DNA of 15,948 nucleotides from an uncultured Erysipelotrichaceae bacterium (GTDB lineage: Bacteria > Bacillota_I > Bacilli_A > Erysipelotrichales > Erysipelotrichaceae), in the NCBI GenBank assembly GCA_947575425.1, contig CANPNQ010000005.1, forward strand, positions 1 through 15,948. The letters are read 5' to 3'. Position numbers and translations under genes: made by a program. A model generated the notes under the pieces. That model was not told where the DNA came from and made no database searches. It saw only the letters and a list, made by a program, of their open reading frames with translations. The stretch's first letter is position 1, and every line of letters begins with the position of its first letter. Shown piece by piece: positions 6,351 to 13,589 of this stretch.

Positions 6351-6398
6351 AACAATATTTATATATGTATTACAAATGATTCATAAGAAATATATCAT

Positions 6399-6418
6399 CA
6401 TATATTATCATATATTAT
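6399..6418 (+). repeat. Tandem 10-bp AT repeat
   Basis: CATATATTAT occurs twice in a row inside a very AT-rich stretch (about 6350-6470) just upstream of the carD promoter. It could be an UP-like or bent element, or simply low-complexity DNA. Confidence 0.6.
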
Positions 6419-6440
6419 ACTATATATGCATAAAAATTCA

Positions 6441-6470
6441 CTTACATGAAAAAACAAAATATGATAAAAT
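6441..6470 (+). promoter_or_regulatory. Promoter of the CarD-family gene
   Basis: CTTACA (6441-6446), an 18-base spacer and TAAAAT (6465-6470) preceded by TGA, giving an extended -10. The start codon is about 31 bases further on. Confidence 0.55.
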
Positions 6471-6501
6471 AGTCTGGAAATCATTTTGATAAGGAGGACC
6501 T

Positions 6502-6996
6502 ATGTATTCACTTCAATCATTTGTTCGCTATGGGGCGAACGGTGTTTTTCAGATCAAAGAAATTGTATCAAAGCAGTTGTCAAGAAAAGAGGTCAGGCAA
6601 TATTATGTGCTGGAGCGCGTTTTTGGGGTGGAGACAAGAATCACCACACCGATAGATAATCCTAATTTGCGCGCGATATTAAGTAAAGCGGAAATGCTCC
6701 ATCTGCTGGAAGAGCTGCCTAAGCTGTCATCTGCATGGATCGAGGATCGTCACCTTCGCAGCGATGCCTTTCGCTCGGTGCTAGCGTCGAATGATATGAG
6801 ACAGCTGGCCCAGATGATCCAAACAATTTATTGGAAAAAGCGGGAGAAGGAGCAAGCAAAAAAACAGCTGTCCAATGAAGACTTGGAGTTTTTCGCACAG
6901 GCAGAAGCAATTCTTTGTGAGGAAATCGCATTGGCATTGGGAATGGAAAAGGAAGCGGTACCCGATTATCTGTTAAGTCATGTAAAAGAAGAGTGA
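6502..6996 (+). CDS. CarD/CdnL-family transcriptional regulator
   Basis: 164 residues, the usual size for stand-alone CarD/CdnL proteins. The first 60 or so residues form the RNA polymerase-interacting (TRCF-like Tudor) domain: VRYGANGVFQIKEIVSKQL, then YYVLERVFGVETRITTPIDN, close to the family pattern (G.GV..I..I....YY.L......I.vPv.n). The remaining all-helical part, charged and Leu-rich, matches the C-terminal DNA-binding domain. Members bind the RNA polymerase beta subunit and steady open complexes at promoters such as rRNA promoters. The ribosome site AAGGAGG (6491-6497) is 4 bases from the ATG. It has its own promoter and is convergent with the ParB-like gene. Family call is firm; target genes are unknown. 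Confidence 0.9.
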   Translation: MYSLQSFVRYGANGVFQIKEIVSKQLSRKEVRQYYVLERVFGVETRITTPIDNPNLRAILSKAEMLHLLEELPKLSSAWIEDRHLRSDAFRSVLASNDMRQLAQMIQTIYWKKREKEQAKKQLSNEDLEFFAQAEAILCEEIALALGMEKEAVPDYLLSHVKEE

Positions 6997-7002
6997 GTCT
7001 GT

Positions 7003-7068
7003 ATCATAGAAGCATAGCGATTCAGAGCGGTTTTCTATCTGCGAATATGGATAAATGCTTTCTATGAT
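7003..7068. repeat. Long imperfect inverted repeat between convergent genes
   Basis: ATCATAGAA-GCAT (7003-7015) pairs with ATGC-t-TTCTATGAT (7055-7068) with one bulged base. Inside, ATTCAGA pairs with TCT-gc-GAAT. The result is a 66-base hairpin that folds on either strand. No T-run follows on either side, so it is not a standard intrinsic terminator, though it may protect or end both convergent transcripts. Confidence 0.55.
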
Positions 7069-7088
7069 GAGAGATCTTTAAGGAATGA

Positions 7089-7361
7089 CTAATGATGGTT
7101 TTTTGCCTGTGTGCTTGCGCTGCGGGCATGGTTAAGCAGCACGGTCTGAACGTATTTCAGCTTATGCTCAGGCGCTTCTTTTAAAATATCGGTAATGGCA
7201 CTCAAGCGTTTGGCACCATCCACACAGATCAGGCTATTATGATCCGCTCTGATTTGAAGCGGAAAGCACAGTCCTCTGCGCAATAGGCTTTCCTTTAGGG
7301 AAGGATCGTAAGGCTTTCGTTCAAATTGAATATCACTGATCAAAGCGGTGTCTATTTTCAT
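7089..7361 (-). CDS. Stand-alone ParB/Srx-fold-like small protein
   Basis: 90 residues. The pattern ISDIQFERKPYDPSLKESLL, then RGLCFPLQIR and VDGAKRLSAITDIL resembles the N-terminal ParB/Spo0J/sulfiredoxin-like fold: an opening I-x2-I, then a region 'sl...Gl..Pl.vr', then G-x-(R/K)-R-x-x-A, which in true ParB (GERRxRA) holds the nucleotide phosphates. There is no helix-turn-helix or dimer domain, so it is not a full partition protein. The start at 7361 has AGGAGAG upstream. It is a single gene with a good promoter (7453-7481) and an approximately 85-base leader that includes a 9-bp hairpin. The fold call rests on pattern matching by eye; cellular role unknown. Confidence 0.65.
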   Translation of the reverse strand: MKIDTALISDIQFERKPYDPSLKESLLRRGLCFPLQIRADHNSLICVDGAKRLSAITDILKEAPEHKLKYVQTVLLNHARSASTQAKNHH

Positions 7362-7409
7362 TGGCTCTCTCCTGTTTCATCCTATGTCGTATTTTGTATC
7401 ATCTTTTCT

Positions 7410-7438
7410 AAACGGATCATCGTGTCGAAGATCCGTTT
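7410..7438. repeat. Inverted repeat in the leader of the ParB-like gene
   Basis: AAACGGATC and GATCCGTTT are exact 9-bp arms around 11 bases. On the minus strand this folds near the 5' end of the ParB-like mRNA. On the plus strand it is followed by CA and TTTTTCTTT, so it could also act as a weak plus-strand terminator or be an operator. Confidence 0.6.
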
Positions 7439-7452
7439 CATTTTTCTTTCGC

Positions 7453-7481
7453 ATTTTATCATGGTACAGGGAATAAGACAA
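7453..7481 (-). promoter_or_regulatory. Promoter of the ParB-like gene with overlapping dyad
   Basis: On the minus strand TTGTCT (7481-7476), a 17-base spacer and TAAAAT (7458-7453) preceded by TGA (extended -10). An inverted repeat AGACAAG/CTTGTCT (7476-7482 and 7491-7497) includes the -35 box and may be a regulator site. Confidence 0.6.
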
Positions 7482-7556
7482 GCTATATTTCTTGTCTGCT
7501 TTCATTCGCTGCTTGCTGTATTCGTATGGCTTTTTATGGGAATGCAGTGGTTTTTA

Positions 7557-7565
7557 TGATACAAT
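7557..7565 (+). promoter_or_regulatory. Extended -10 promoter for the ABC-F gene
   Basis: TGATACAAT (TGn plus TACAAT at 7560-7565). The -35 region is poor (TGGGAA at 7537-7542). The expected start near 7572 leaves a leader of about 20 bases that contains the ribosome site. Confidence 0.5.
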
Positions 7566-7591
7566 AGGGTTAGAATCGAGGTGTGGCAGAG

Positions 7592-9361
7592 GTGCTGATC
7601 AGTTTGGAACATATCCGAAAATATCATAATGAGACATGCATTTTACAGGATGTTTCCTTTGCGATGGAAGAAAGGCGCAAGTGTGCCTTGATCGGTGTCA
7701 ACGGGACAGGAAAATCAACACTGCTGGCGATATTGGCAGGGGTGGAGTCTTATGATCAGGGGAAGATCACCCGCAAGAAAGAATGTCGTATTGCCTATTT
7801 GGCGCAGGATCCCCAACTCGATAAGAATAAGACGATATTGGCGGAGGTTTTGCAGGGGGATACCAAGGAATATGAGGCAAAGGCCATGTTGGGAAAGCTG
7901 GGACTGTATTCCTATGATGAGGCGATCTCTCATCTGTCAGGCGGTCAGCGCAAGCGGGTCGCTTTGGCTAAGGTATTGATGAAAGAAAACGATTTGTTAT
8001 TGCTGGTTGAGCCCACGAACCATCTGGATGCGGATATGATCGAGTGGCTGGAAGGCTATTTGATCAAATCCAATCAGGCGTTGTTTATGGTAACGCATGA
8101 TCGCTATTTTATGGAGCGCATCACCGATCAGATTGCTGAATTAGATCAAGGCGCTTTGTATTTTTATCAGGGCAATTATGTAACCTATATGGAAGAAAAA
8201 CAGCGCAGACTGGAAGAAAGCGAACGGAAGGAGCGAAAGCGCCAAAGCTTGTTAAAAAAGGAGCTGGCATGGGTGAGAGCCGGCGTGCAGGCTCGAGGAA
8301 CCAAGGATAAAGGACGCTTGGAGCGCTTTGAACAACTGCGCCAAGCGGAAGGCTTCCACAGTGAGGATCCGATCAAGGTCTCTACACTGTCCTCCCGTTT
8401 GGGTAAAAAGACGATTGCATTGGATCATATCAGCAAAGCATATGGTGATCGGGTGTTGTTTCGTGATTTCAGCTATCAGATACAGCGTCATGAGCGCATT
8501 GGTATTTTGGGATCAAACGGTTGCGGCAAATCGACACTGCTACATGTGATACATGGGGATCTTTCAGCGGACAGCGGTACGCTGACCTATGGAGAAACGG
8601 TAAAGCTTGGCTATTTCGCACAAAGCAATGAGGCATTGGATCCCGACCAGCGATTGATTGATGTCATCAGAGAGATTAGCGATGATATCGAGACAAAGGA
8701 GGGGCATTTGAGTGCAGCTCAGATGCTGGAACAGTTTTTGTTTGATCGCCATAAGCAATATCAAAAGGTGTCTACTCTATCCGGCGGAGAAAAGCGGCGA
8801 TTGTATCTGTTAAGCGTACTCATGGCGGCGCCCAACATTCTGCTTCTGGATGAGCCGACGAATGATTTGGATATTACAACCTTGCAGATATTAGAGGATT
8901 ATCTGGAGGATTTTCCCGGTGCAGTGATTGTCGTATCGCATGATCGTTATTTCTTGGATCGCATCTGTGATTCCATGTGGATCTTTCAGCCGGATGCAAG
9001 CATTCAAACCACAATCGGGGGCTATTCTCAATATCGCCATGAAGCGGCATCCATTGCCGCATCAGCGCAAAGCAGCGATCAAAGGAAAATACCAAAGGCG
9101 CAACAAACGCGCAGAATGATCCCTTCCATGAGTTCCAAAGAAAAAAAAGAATGGGAAAGCATGGAAACCGTAATAGCGGAATTAGAGGAAGGGATCGCAG
9201 CGTGTGATGCACAAATGGCACAGAATATGGATGATTTTAAAAGAATACAGGAATTAAGCGAACAGCGCGCTCTGTTAGAGGCGGAATTGGAGAGGAAAAC
9301 AGAGCGGTGGATGGAGCTGGAGGAAATACATGATCGGATCGAGAGAGCAAAACGCAAATGA
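7592..9361 (+). CDS. yfmR: ABC-F ATPase of the YfmR/Uup type, Walker B Asp lost in NBD1
   Basis: Soluble protein with two ATPase domains that acts on ribosomes; YfmR/Uup relatives relieve translation stalls. NBD1: GVNGTGKST (35-43), LSGGQ (115-119), then LVEPTNHLD, where the usual LDEPTNHLD Asp is Val139 (codon GTT at 8006). NBD2 is complete: GSNGCGKST near 307, LSGGE, and LLLDEPTNDLD with Asp420. Between them lies a basic helical P-site-tRNA linker with ELAWVRAGVQARGTKDKGR. The C-terminal 75 residues form the Glu/Lys-rich coiled coil typical of Uup/YfmR. I place the start at GTG 7592, 8 bases after GAGGTG (7578-7583); GTG 7583 is in frame but too near that site. About 589 residues. ABC-F is certain; the YfmR/Uup subfamily is likely. 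Confidence 0.9.
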   Translation: MLISLEHIRKYHNETCILQDVSFAMEERRKCALIGVNGTGKSTLLAILAGVESYDQGKITRKKECRIAYLAQDPQLDKNKTILAEVLQGDTKEYEAKAMLGKLGLYSYDEAISHLSGGQRKRVALAKVLMKENDLLLLVEPTNHLDADMIEWLEGYLIKSNQALFMVTHDRYFMERITDQIAELDQGALYFYQGNYVTYMEEKQRRLEESERKERKRQSLLKKELAWVRAGVQARGTKDKGRLERFEQLRQAEGFHSEDPIKVSTLSSRLGKKTIALDHISKAYGDRVLFRDFSYQIQRHERIGILGSNGCGKSTLLHVIHGDLSADSGTLTYGETVKLGYFAQSNEALDPDQRLIDVIREISDDIETKEGHLSAAQMLEQFLFDRHKQYQKVSTLSGGEKRRLYLLSVLMAAPNILLLDEPTNDLDITTLQILEDYLEDFPGAVIVVSHDRYFLDRICDSMWIFQPDASIQTTIGGYSQYRHEAASIAASAQSSDQRKIPKAQQTRRMIPSMSSKEKKEWESMETVIAELEEGIAACDAQMAQNMDDFKRIQELSEQRALLEAELERKTERWMELEEIHDRIERAKRK

Positions 9362-9451
9362 TTCCAATTCTGGATGGATGCTATCTCAAAATAAAGACAT
9401 GGGGAAAAGGTTTTATAGAAATCAGCGATAGAAGGCAAAGGAGGTTCCATA

Positions 9452-9871
9452 ATGAAAGTCAAAGCACATGTTTATTTGAGTGAGGATGCTAGGGCGATTC
9501 GGGAAGCGGTGTTTATGAAGGAGCAAGGCTTTCAAAATGAATTTGATTCTGTGGACGAGATCGCCACGCATCTGGTTCTATATGATGGGGAAGCAGCAGT
9601 TGCGACATGTCGTGTGTTTTGGGAGGAAACTTTGCATGCCTATGTACTGGGAAGGCTTGCGGTGCGAAAGGAATACCGTGGGAAAGCGCTTGGCTCACTG
9701 ATGGTGGAGGAAGCAGTACGCTATGTGAAAATCAAGGGCGGGAAGGAGCTTTTGTTGCATGCACAGTGTCGGGTGGTCGACTTTTATCAAAAGCTAGGTT
9801 TTCATGCCTTTGGTGAGATGGAGGATGATGAGGGATGTCCGCATATATGGATGAAAAAAACCGTCGGATGA
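9452..9871 (+). CDS. GNAT-family N-acetyltransferase (ElaA/YjcF-like)
   Basis: 139 residues. VFMKEQGF and EFDSVDEIATHLVLYDG near the N-terminus match the ElaA/YjcF group. The acetyl-CoA-binding motif A reads LGRLAVRKEYRGKALGSLMV (67-84), with Ala79 where Gly is more usual. The C-terminal FYQKLGFHAFGEMEDDEGCP is the standard GNAT ending. The acceptor is unknown. The ribosome site AAAGGAGG (9437-9444) is 7 bases from the ATG. It follows the ABC-F gene by 90 bases with no terminator seen between them, so co-transcription is likely. The TGA stop is in the loop of the terminator. Confidence 0.9.
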   Translation: MKVKAHVYLSEDARAIREAVFMKEQGFQNEFDSVDEIATHLVLYDGEAAVATCRVFWEETLHAYVLGRLAVRKEYRGKALGSLMVEEAVRYVKIKGGKELLLHAQCRVVDFYQKLGFHAFGEMEDDEGCPHIWMKKTVG

Positions 9872-9884
9872 ACGGTTTTTCTTT
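9856..9884. terminator. Bidirectional intrinsic terminator, GNAT stop codon in loop
   Basis: AAAAACCGT (9856-9864) and ACGGTTTTT (9872-9880) pair around CGGATGA, which holds the GNAT TGA stop (9869-9871). T-runs exist in both directions, so it also ends the convergent glycosyltransferase transcript, whose stop is at 9899. Confidence 0.85.
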
Positions 9885-9898
9885 TGGCTTTCCCTGTT

Positions 9899-10960
9899 TT
9901 ATTGTGCAAAGAAAGGATCGTTTTTTATGATCAGCGGATGATGGGGTTTGATTGCCTTTGCCTTTTGGTGGTACTCACAGGCAAGGGTATGCGCATGGAT
10001 CCGTTCGTAGCAAACCGACAGCTGTAAATATGGGATGAATCTGTAGCAATCTACTTGAATAAAGGCGCCGCTTTCCTTCTTTATCTCACAGGATAAGGCC
10101 TGTTGATACCAATGGATGGCTTTGATAAAGTCATTTCGCTCATAGAAAAGAAAGGCAATGTCACAGAGCAGTTCTGCTCTTGGAGTATCATAGAAAAAGC
10201 TTTCAAATAAGGAGCGCAGCGCGTTTTCATATTCTCCTTTTTCACGATAACAGGCGCCTGTCATACGACAGGCATCAATACAATTCTCAAACCATCCCTG
10301 TTTGCTTGTAAGAAAAATGTCGAATTGCGCGATTGCATCATCATAGCGCTTGTGATAGTACAGCTCACGAGCATAATAGTATTGTTCGCGGGGCGAAAGC
10401 GCTTTGCCTAAGTGAAGCTGCTGTTCAAAGATGCGTAAATTGCGGTCAGGATCATTGATCTTTTCTTTGTGGTGGCAAATCGCAATGTCCACATAGGAGA
10501 TTTCCCCTTGCGGGGTGATTGCTTCATGGATCGCACCGACCCACTGAAAGTGGCACGCTGTTTTCATCAAACGCTCTCGCTCATAGGTGAAGACGGGAAT
10601 TCCTTCTTCATCAAAGCCGGTATGATATTTCATCATGACAATATCAGGGTGTGCATCATTGTGTTTCCATTCCAACAGTTTCTTTTGATTTTCTTCTGTG
10701 ATGATATCATCCGCATCCAGCCACATCGTATACTCCATTTTCGCAAAAGAAAATGCATAATTTCGGGCAGCCGCAAAATCATCCTTCCATGCGTATGGAT
10801 AGAGTTTGGCATGATATGCCTTGGCGATTTCCATCGTCTGATCTCTGCTTCCGGTATCGACAATGATGATCTCATCTGCGATTTCTTTTACACAATCCAA
10901 ACATCGCGCTAAGACTGCTTCTTCATCCTTTACGATCATGGCAAGTGATATTGTTTTCAT
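9899..10960 (-). CDS. Family 2 glycosyltransferase with TPR-like C-terminal region
   Basis: 353 residues. The GT-A domain opens MKTISLAMIVKDEEAVLARC, then ADEIIIVDTGSRDQTMEIAK and the metal-binding MWLDADD: a clear GT2 fold. From about residue 190 the protein becomes helical with repeated aromatic/Ala patterns (YYYARELYYHKRYDDAIAQF, YENALRSLFESFFYD, FIKAIHWYQQALS), consistent with several tetratricopeptide repeats. Such TPR-GT2 proteins are common in Bacillota; acceptor and sugar are not known. I use ATG 10960, preceded by GAGGGAACGT; an in-frame TTG at 10993 has no ribosome site. No convincing promoter was found between it and the trxB terminator. No signal peptide or membrane helix, so it is cytoplasmic. 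Confidence 0.9.
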   Translation of the reverse strand: MKTISLAMIVKDEEAVLARCLDCVKEIADEIIIVDTGSRDQTMEIAKAYHAKLYPYAWKDDFAAARNYAFSFAKMEYTMWLDADDIITEENQKKLLEWKHNDAHPDIVMMKYHTGFDEEGIPVFTYERERLMKTACHFQWVGAIHEAITPQGEISYVDIAICHHKEKINDPDRNLRIFEQQLHLGKALSPREQYYYARELYYHKRYDDAIAQFDIFLTSKQGWFENCIDACRMTGACYREKGEYENALRSLFESFFYDTPRAELLCDIAFLFYERNDFIKAIHWYQQALSCEIKKESGAFIQVDCYRFIPYLQLSVCYERIHAHTLACEYHQKAKAIKPHHPLIIKNDPFFAQ

Positions 10961-11062
10961 ACGTTCCCTCGCTTCTGTTGCTATCATATGCAAAAGAAGC
11001 AGAACAAGTGCCTATTATTCTATTTTCATTTGTTTGCCTCATAGGAAGTCTTTCTACGGATG

Positions 11063-11085
11063 AAAAAACACGTCGCTGTGACGTG
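11063..11085 (-). terminator. Intrinsic terminator of the uvrA-trxB operon
   Basis: On the minus strand CACGTC-acagc-GACGTG is followed by six T. It is about 65 bases after the trxB stop codon, unlike the stop-embedded terminators elsewhere in the window, and it separates the operon from the glycosyltransferase gene. Confidence 0.82.
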
Positions 11086-11150
11086 CTGATGAGAGACATG
11101 CAGGAATGAGACAATCGCCATGCATTGCTTTGTGTTTGTTCATGCAATCA

Positions 11151-12074
11151 TTAAATTCCTTTGATCTGATGAAAGGCGTGCTGTGCCGCAATCGCACCGT
11201 CATTGGTCGCAGTGACAACTTGACGCAGCTGTTTGTGGATGACATCTCCGGCACCGTAGATGCCCTTGATCTTTGTTTCACAGTTCTCATTGACAATCAT
11301 ATAGCCCTGCTCATTTAGCACATCCAGATTCCGCAAGAAAGATGTGGCAGGATCTTGACCGATGTATGGGAAAATGCCATGACAGGCGATGGTTGTTTCC
11401 TCTTTGGTATCGATATTCTGTAAGAGAATGCCGCTTACCCGCATACCGTCATCGAGAATCCGCAAAGGAATATGCTTGGGAATCACATGGATTTTATCAT
11501 TGGATTGTATGCTGTCTTGAATGATCTGATCTGCTCGGAATACATCACGACGGATCACGATATGCACCTTTGCGGCAAATTGGCTCAGATAAGCAGCTTC
11601 CTCCAAAGCGGAATTTCCGCCGCCGATCACAACGACTTCCTGATTTTTGAAAAAGGCTCCATCACAAACTGCGCAATAGGAAACACCGCGTCCGATGTTT
11701 TCCTCTTCTCCGGGGATTTGCAGCATGCGCTCTTGGGTGCCGCTGGCAACGATGACTGCCTTTGCTTGATAGCAAGCGCCATCCTCACAAAGAATGCTTT
11801 TGTAAGTGCCTTCGTCGCTTACTTGAATGACATTGCCATACAGATATTCACTGCCAAAAGCAGTGGAATGTTCAAACATATCGGACGCCAGCTGAGCGCC
11901 ATCAGTTCCTTTGATTCCCGGCCAGTTAGCAATCTCCGCAGTTTTGGTAAGCTTTCCGCCCGGCGCGCCCATTTCCAGCATGGCGGTTTTTAAACCGGCG
12001 CGGCTAGCGTAGATGGAAGCGCTCATACCCGCAGGTCCGGCGCCGATGATGATCAAATCGTATTGTCGCTCCAT
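11151..12074 (-). CDS. trxB: Thioredoxin reductase
   Basis: 307 residues, the normal size for low-molecular-weight thioredoxin reductase, a cytoplasmic FAD/NADPH enzyme that reduces thioredoxin. FAD-binding GAGPAG (11-16); redox-active CAVC (Cys134/Cys137) in YCAVCDGAFF; NADPH-binding GGGNSALEEA (151-160) and RRDVFRA, the arginines that prefer NADPH over NADH; second FAD motif YGAGDV near 275. All key residues are present, so it is not one of the NADPH-lacking relatives. ATG at 12074 overlaps the end of the Lgt-HAD gene by 22 bases, and its site AAAGGAGG lies inside that gene, so it is the last gene of the operon and probably coupled. A terminator follows at 11063. Confidence 0.96.
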   Translation of the reverse strand: MERQYDLIIIGAGPAGMSASIYASRAGLKTAMLEMGAPGGKLTKTAEIANWPGIKGTDGAQLASDMFEHSTAFGSEYLYGNVIQVSDEGTYKSILCEDGACYQAKAVIVASGTQERMLQIPGEEENIGRGVSYCAVCDGAFFKNQEVVVIGGGNSALEEAAYLSQFAAKVHIVIRRDVFRADQIIQDSIQSNDKIHVIPKHIPLRILDDGMRVSGILLQNIDTKEETTIACHGIFPYIGQDPATSFLRNLDVLNEQGYMIVNENCETKIKGIYGAGDVIHKQLRQVVTATNDGAIAAQHAFHQIKGI

Positions 12075-13522
12075 TCGTGATCCTCCTTTACCAGATCGAT
12101 AATTTCTGTTAATTGATGAATGACCTTACATGGCTTGGCATCCAAAAGCGCTGCTTCGCGATCTTTGTCAAAGGCAGCCGCGACAGAGAATGCGCCCATG
12201 TTTTTGCAGGCTTCGATATCGCTGGGGCTATCTCCTACATAGATCACATCATCATGATTGTGATACAATCTCTGACATGCCAATAATAATCCTTGTGGAT
12301 CAGGCTTGGGACGCTCTAACTCCTCGGCTCCGACAATAACATCCACATACTGCTCCAAGCCAAAAGCCGTCAATCCCATCCTTACGGTCGTTTCTACTTT
12401 ATTTGAAACAATGCCAACGCTGTAATCGTTATCCTTCAAATACTTTAAGGTTTCCTTGGCTCCGGGGAATCCCTTGATATATTCATTGTGATGCTCATGA
12501 TTATAGGACCGATAATAGGCGATCAGTTCATCCACCTGATCCTCCCTGAAATAACGCAAAAAGCTTGCTTTCAGCGTCGGTCCCATAAAGGAAGAGAGCT
12601 CTTCCTCGCTAAGGATGTGTTCCGGCATGTACTTATGGAACGTATGACGAAAGGAGGCATAGATCAGATCCTTGGTATCGACCAAGGTACCATCCAAATC
12701 AAACAGCACCGCTGGCTTGACTCTGCGAAACGGCCACAGCTTGCCAAACAGCTTATCAATGACCCCGCATATGCCAAGCAGTCCTATCGCAACTCCGATC
12801 AATGAAATAACCTGCGCCATTTTCAGTGATCCCAACATCAACGCATCTGTGCGCATTGTCTCAATCCAAAAGCGCACTACGCCATACCAACAAAGATACG
12901 CATACATGAGATCCCCGCGTTTCTTTCTTCCGCATTTTTTATAGACAAAGCGAATCAATGCCCAGCCGATGAGATTTGCGATGCTTTCATAGAGGAAGGT
13001 TGGCTCCCGATATTCACCTCCGATATACATTTGATCTTTGATAACGCTTGGAAACATATCGTAATAGCCTTCTGAAACGATGCGTCCATACGCTTCCTGA
13101 TTGATGAAATTGCCCCATCTGCCGATGGCTTGGGCAAGCAGCACATTGGGGAAGATCGCATCCATGATCCGCATACCGTCCACGGCCCGCTTATGAAAAT
13201 ACCATAAGCCAAACAGGGTAGCGGCAATCAGACCGCCATGTATGGCAAGTCCTCCCTCCCAAATATAGAAGATCTTGATCGGATCTGATATATACATTTC
13301 CCATTCAAAGATCACATAATACAAGCGTGCGCCCAAAATCCCAATGGGAAACATATAATAGAAAAAATCCTCAAAGATCTCTGTCTGATAACCCCATTTC
13401 TTCAGCGTGCGTATGCTGAGACAATAAGCGAGTAATGCTCCGGCAAGCATGAGATACGCATACCATGTGATCGTGATCGGCCCAATGGCGATGATCGTTT
13501 TTATATTCGGAAACAGTTCCAT
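12053..13522 (-). CDS. lgt: Fusion: prolipoprotein diacylglyceryl transferase (Lgt) + PpaX-like HAD phosphatase
   Basis: 489 residues in one open frame. Residues 1-256 are Lgt, the membrane enzyme that adds diacylglycerol from phosphatidylglycerol to the lipobox Cys: seven hydrophobic segments, IHGG with His95, the signature GRWGNFINQEAYG (134-146) and ETMRTD with Arg224. After a basic linker (DKLFGKLWPFRR, about 256-267), residues 268-489 are a complete HAD hydrolase: FDLDGTLVDT (Asp275/Asp277), VGIVSNK, ERPKPDP and YVGDSPSDIEA. It resembles PpaX, the pyrophosphatase next to hprK and lgt in Bacillus. The C-terminus of Lgt faces the cytoplasm, so the join is topologically sensible. ATG 13522 has GGGAGG 6 bases upstream; no internal start with a ribosome site was seen for the HAD part. 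PpaX activity is inferred from similarity and context. Confidence 0.93.
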   Translation of the reverse strand: MELFPNIKTIIAIGPITITWYAYLMLAGALLAYCLSIRTLKKWGYQTEIFEDFFYYMFPIGILGARLYYVIFEWEMYISDPIKIFYIWEGGLAIHGGLIAATLFGLWYFHKRAVDGMRIMDAIFPNVLLAQAIGRWGNFINQEAYGRIVSEGYYDMFPSVIKDQMYIGGEYREPTFLYESIANLIGWALIRFVYKKCGRKKRGDLMYAYLCWYGVVRFWIETMRTDALMLGSLKMAQVISLIGVAIGLLGICGVIDKLFGKLWPFRRVKPAVLFDLDGTLVDTKDLIYASFRHTFHKYMPEHILSEEELSSFMGPTLKASFLRYFREDQVDELIAYYRSYNHEHHNEYIKGFPGAKETLKYLKDNDYSVGIVSNKVETTVRMGLTAFGLEQYVDVIVGAEELERPKPDPQGLLLACQRLYHNHDDVIYVGDSPSDIEACKNMGAFSVAAAFDKDREAALLDAKPCKVIHQLTEIIDLVKEDHEWSDNTI

Positions 13523-13589
13523 AGCTAACCTCCCAATTCATTATGTTTCTTCCCAATTTTTTCATGAGTTCGCTTCATTTTTACTTGAT

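Noticed and set aside
6274..6489. 71-residue plus-strand frame in the thrE-carD gap
   Set aside because: It has no ribosome site, runs through terminator-like and AT-rich DNA, and its product is low-complexity Ile/Tyr.
7326..7559. 77-residue plus-strand frame with a hydrophobic end
   Set aside because: It overlaps the 5' end of the ParB-like gene and its promoter, has no ribosome site, and has no family resemblance.
7583..7591. Earlier GTG start for the ABC-F gene
   Set aside because: The GAGGTG ribosome site ends on top of this GTG; GTG 7592 has proper spacing. A three-residue longer form cannot be fully excluded.
10961..10993. Upstream TTG start for the glycosyltransferase
   Set aside because: The ATG at 10960 has a good GAGGG site and begins the conserved GT2 strand directly (KTISLAMIVKDEE).
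12700..12730. Separate start for the HAD domain within the Lgt fusion
   Set aside because: In-frame GTG codons exist but none has an upstream Shine-Dalgarno site, so a single fused product is the simpler reading.
12488..12805. 105-residue plus-strand frame antisense to the HAD domain
   Set aside because: It is a shadow of the coding strand with no ribosome site or recognisable domain.
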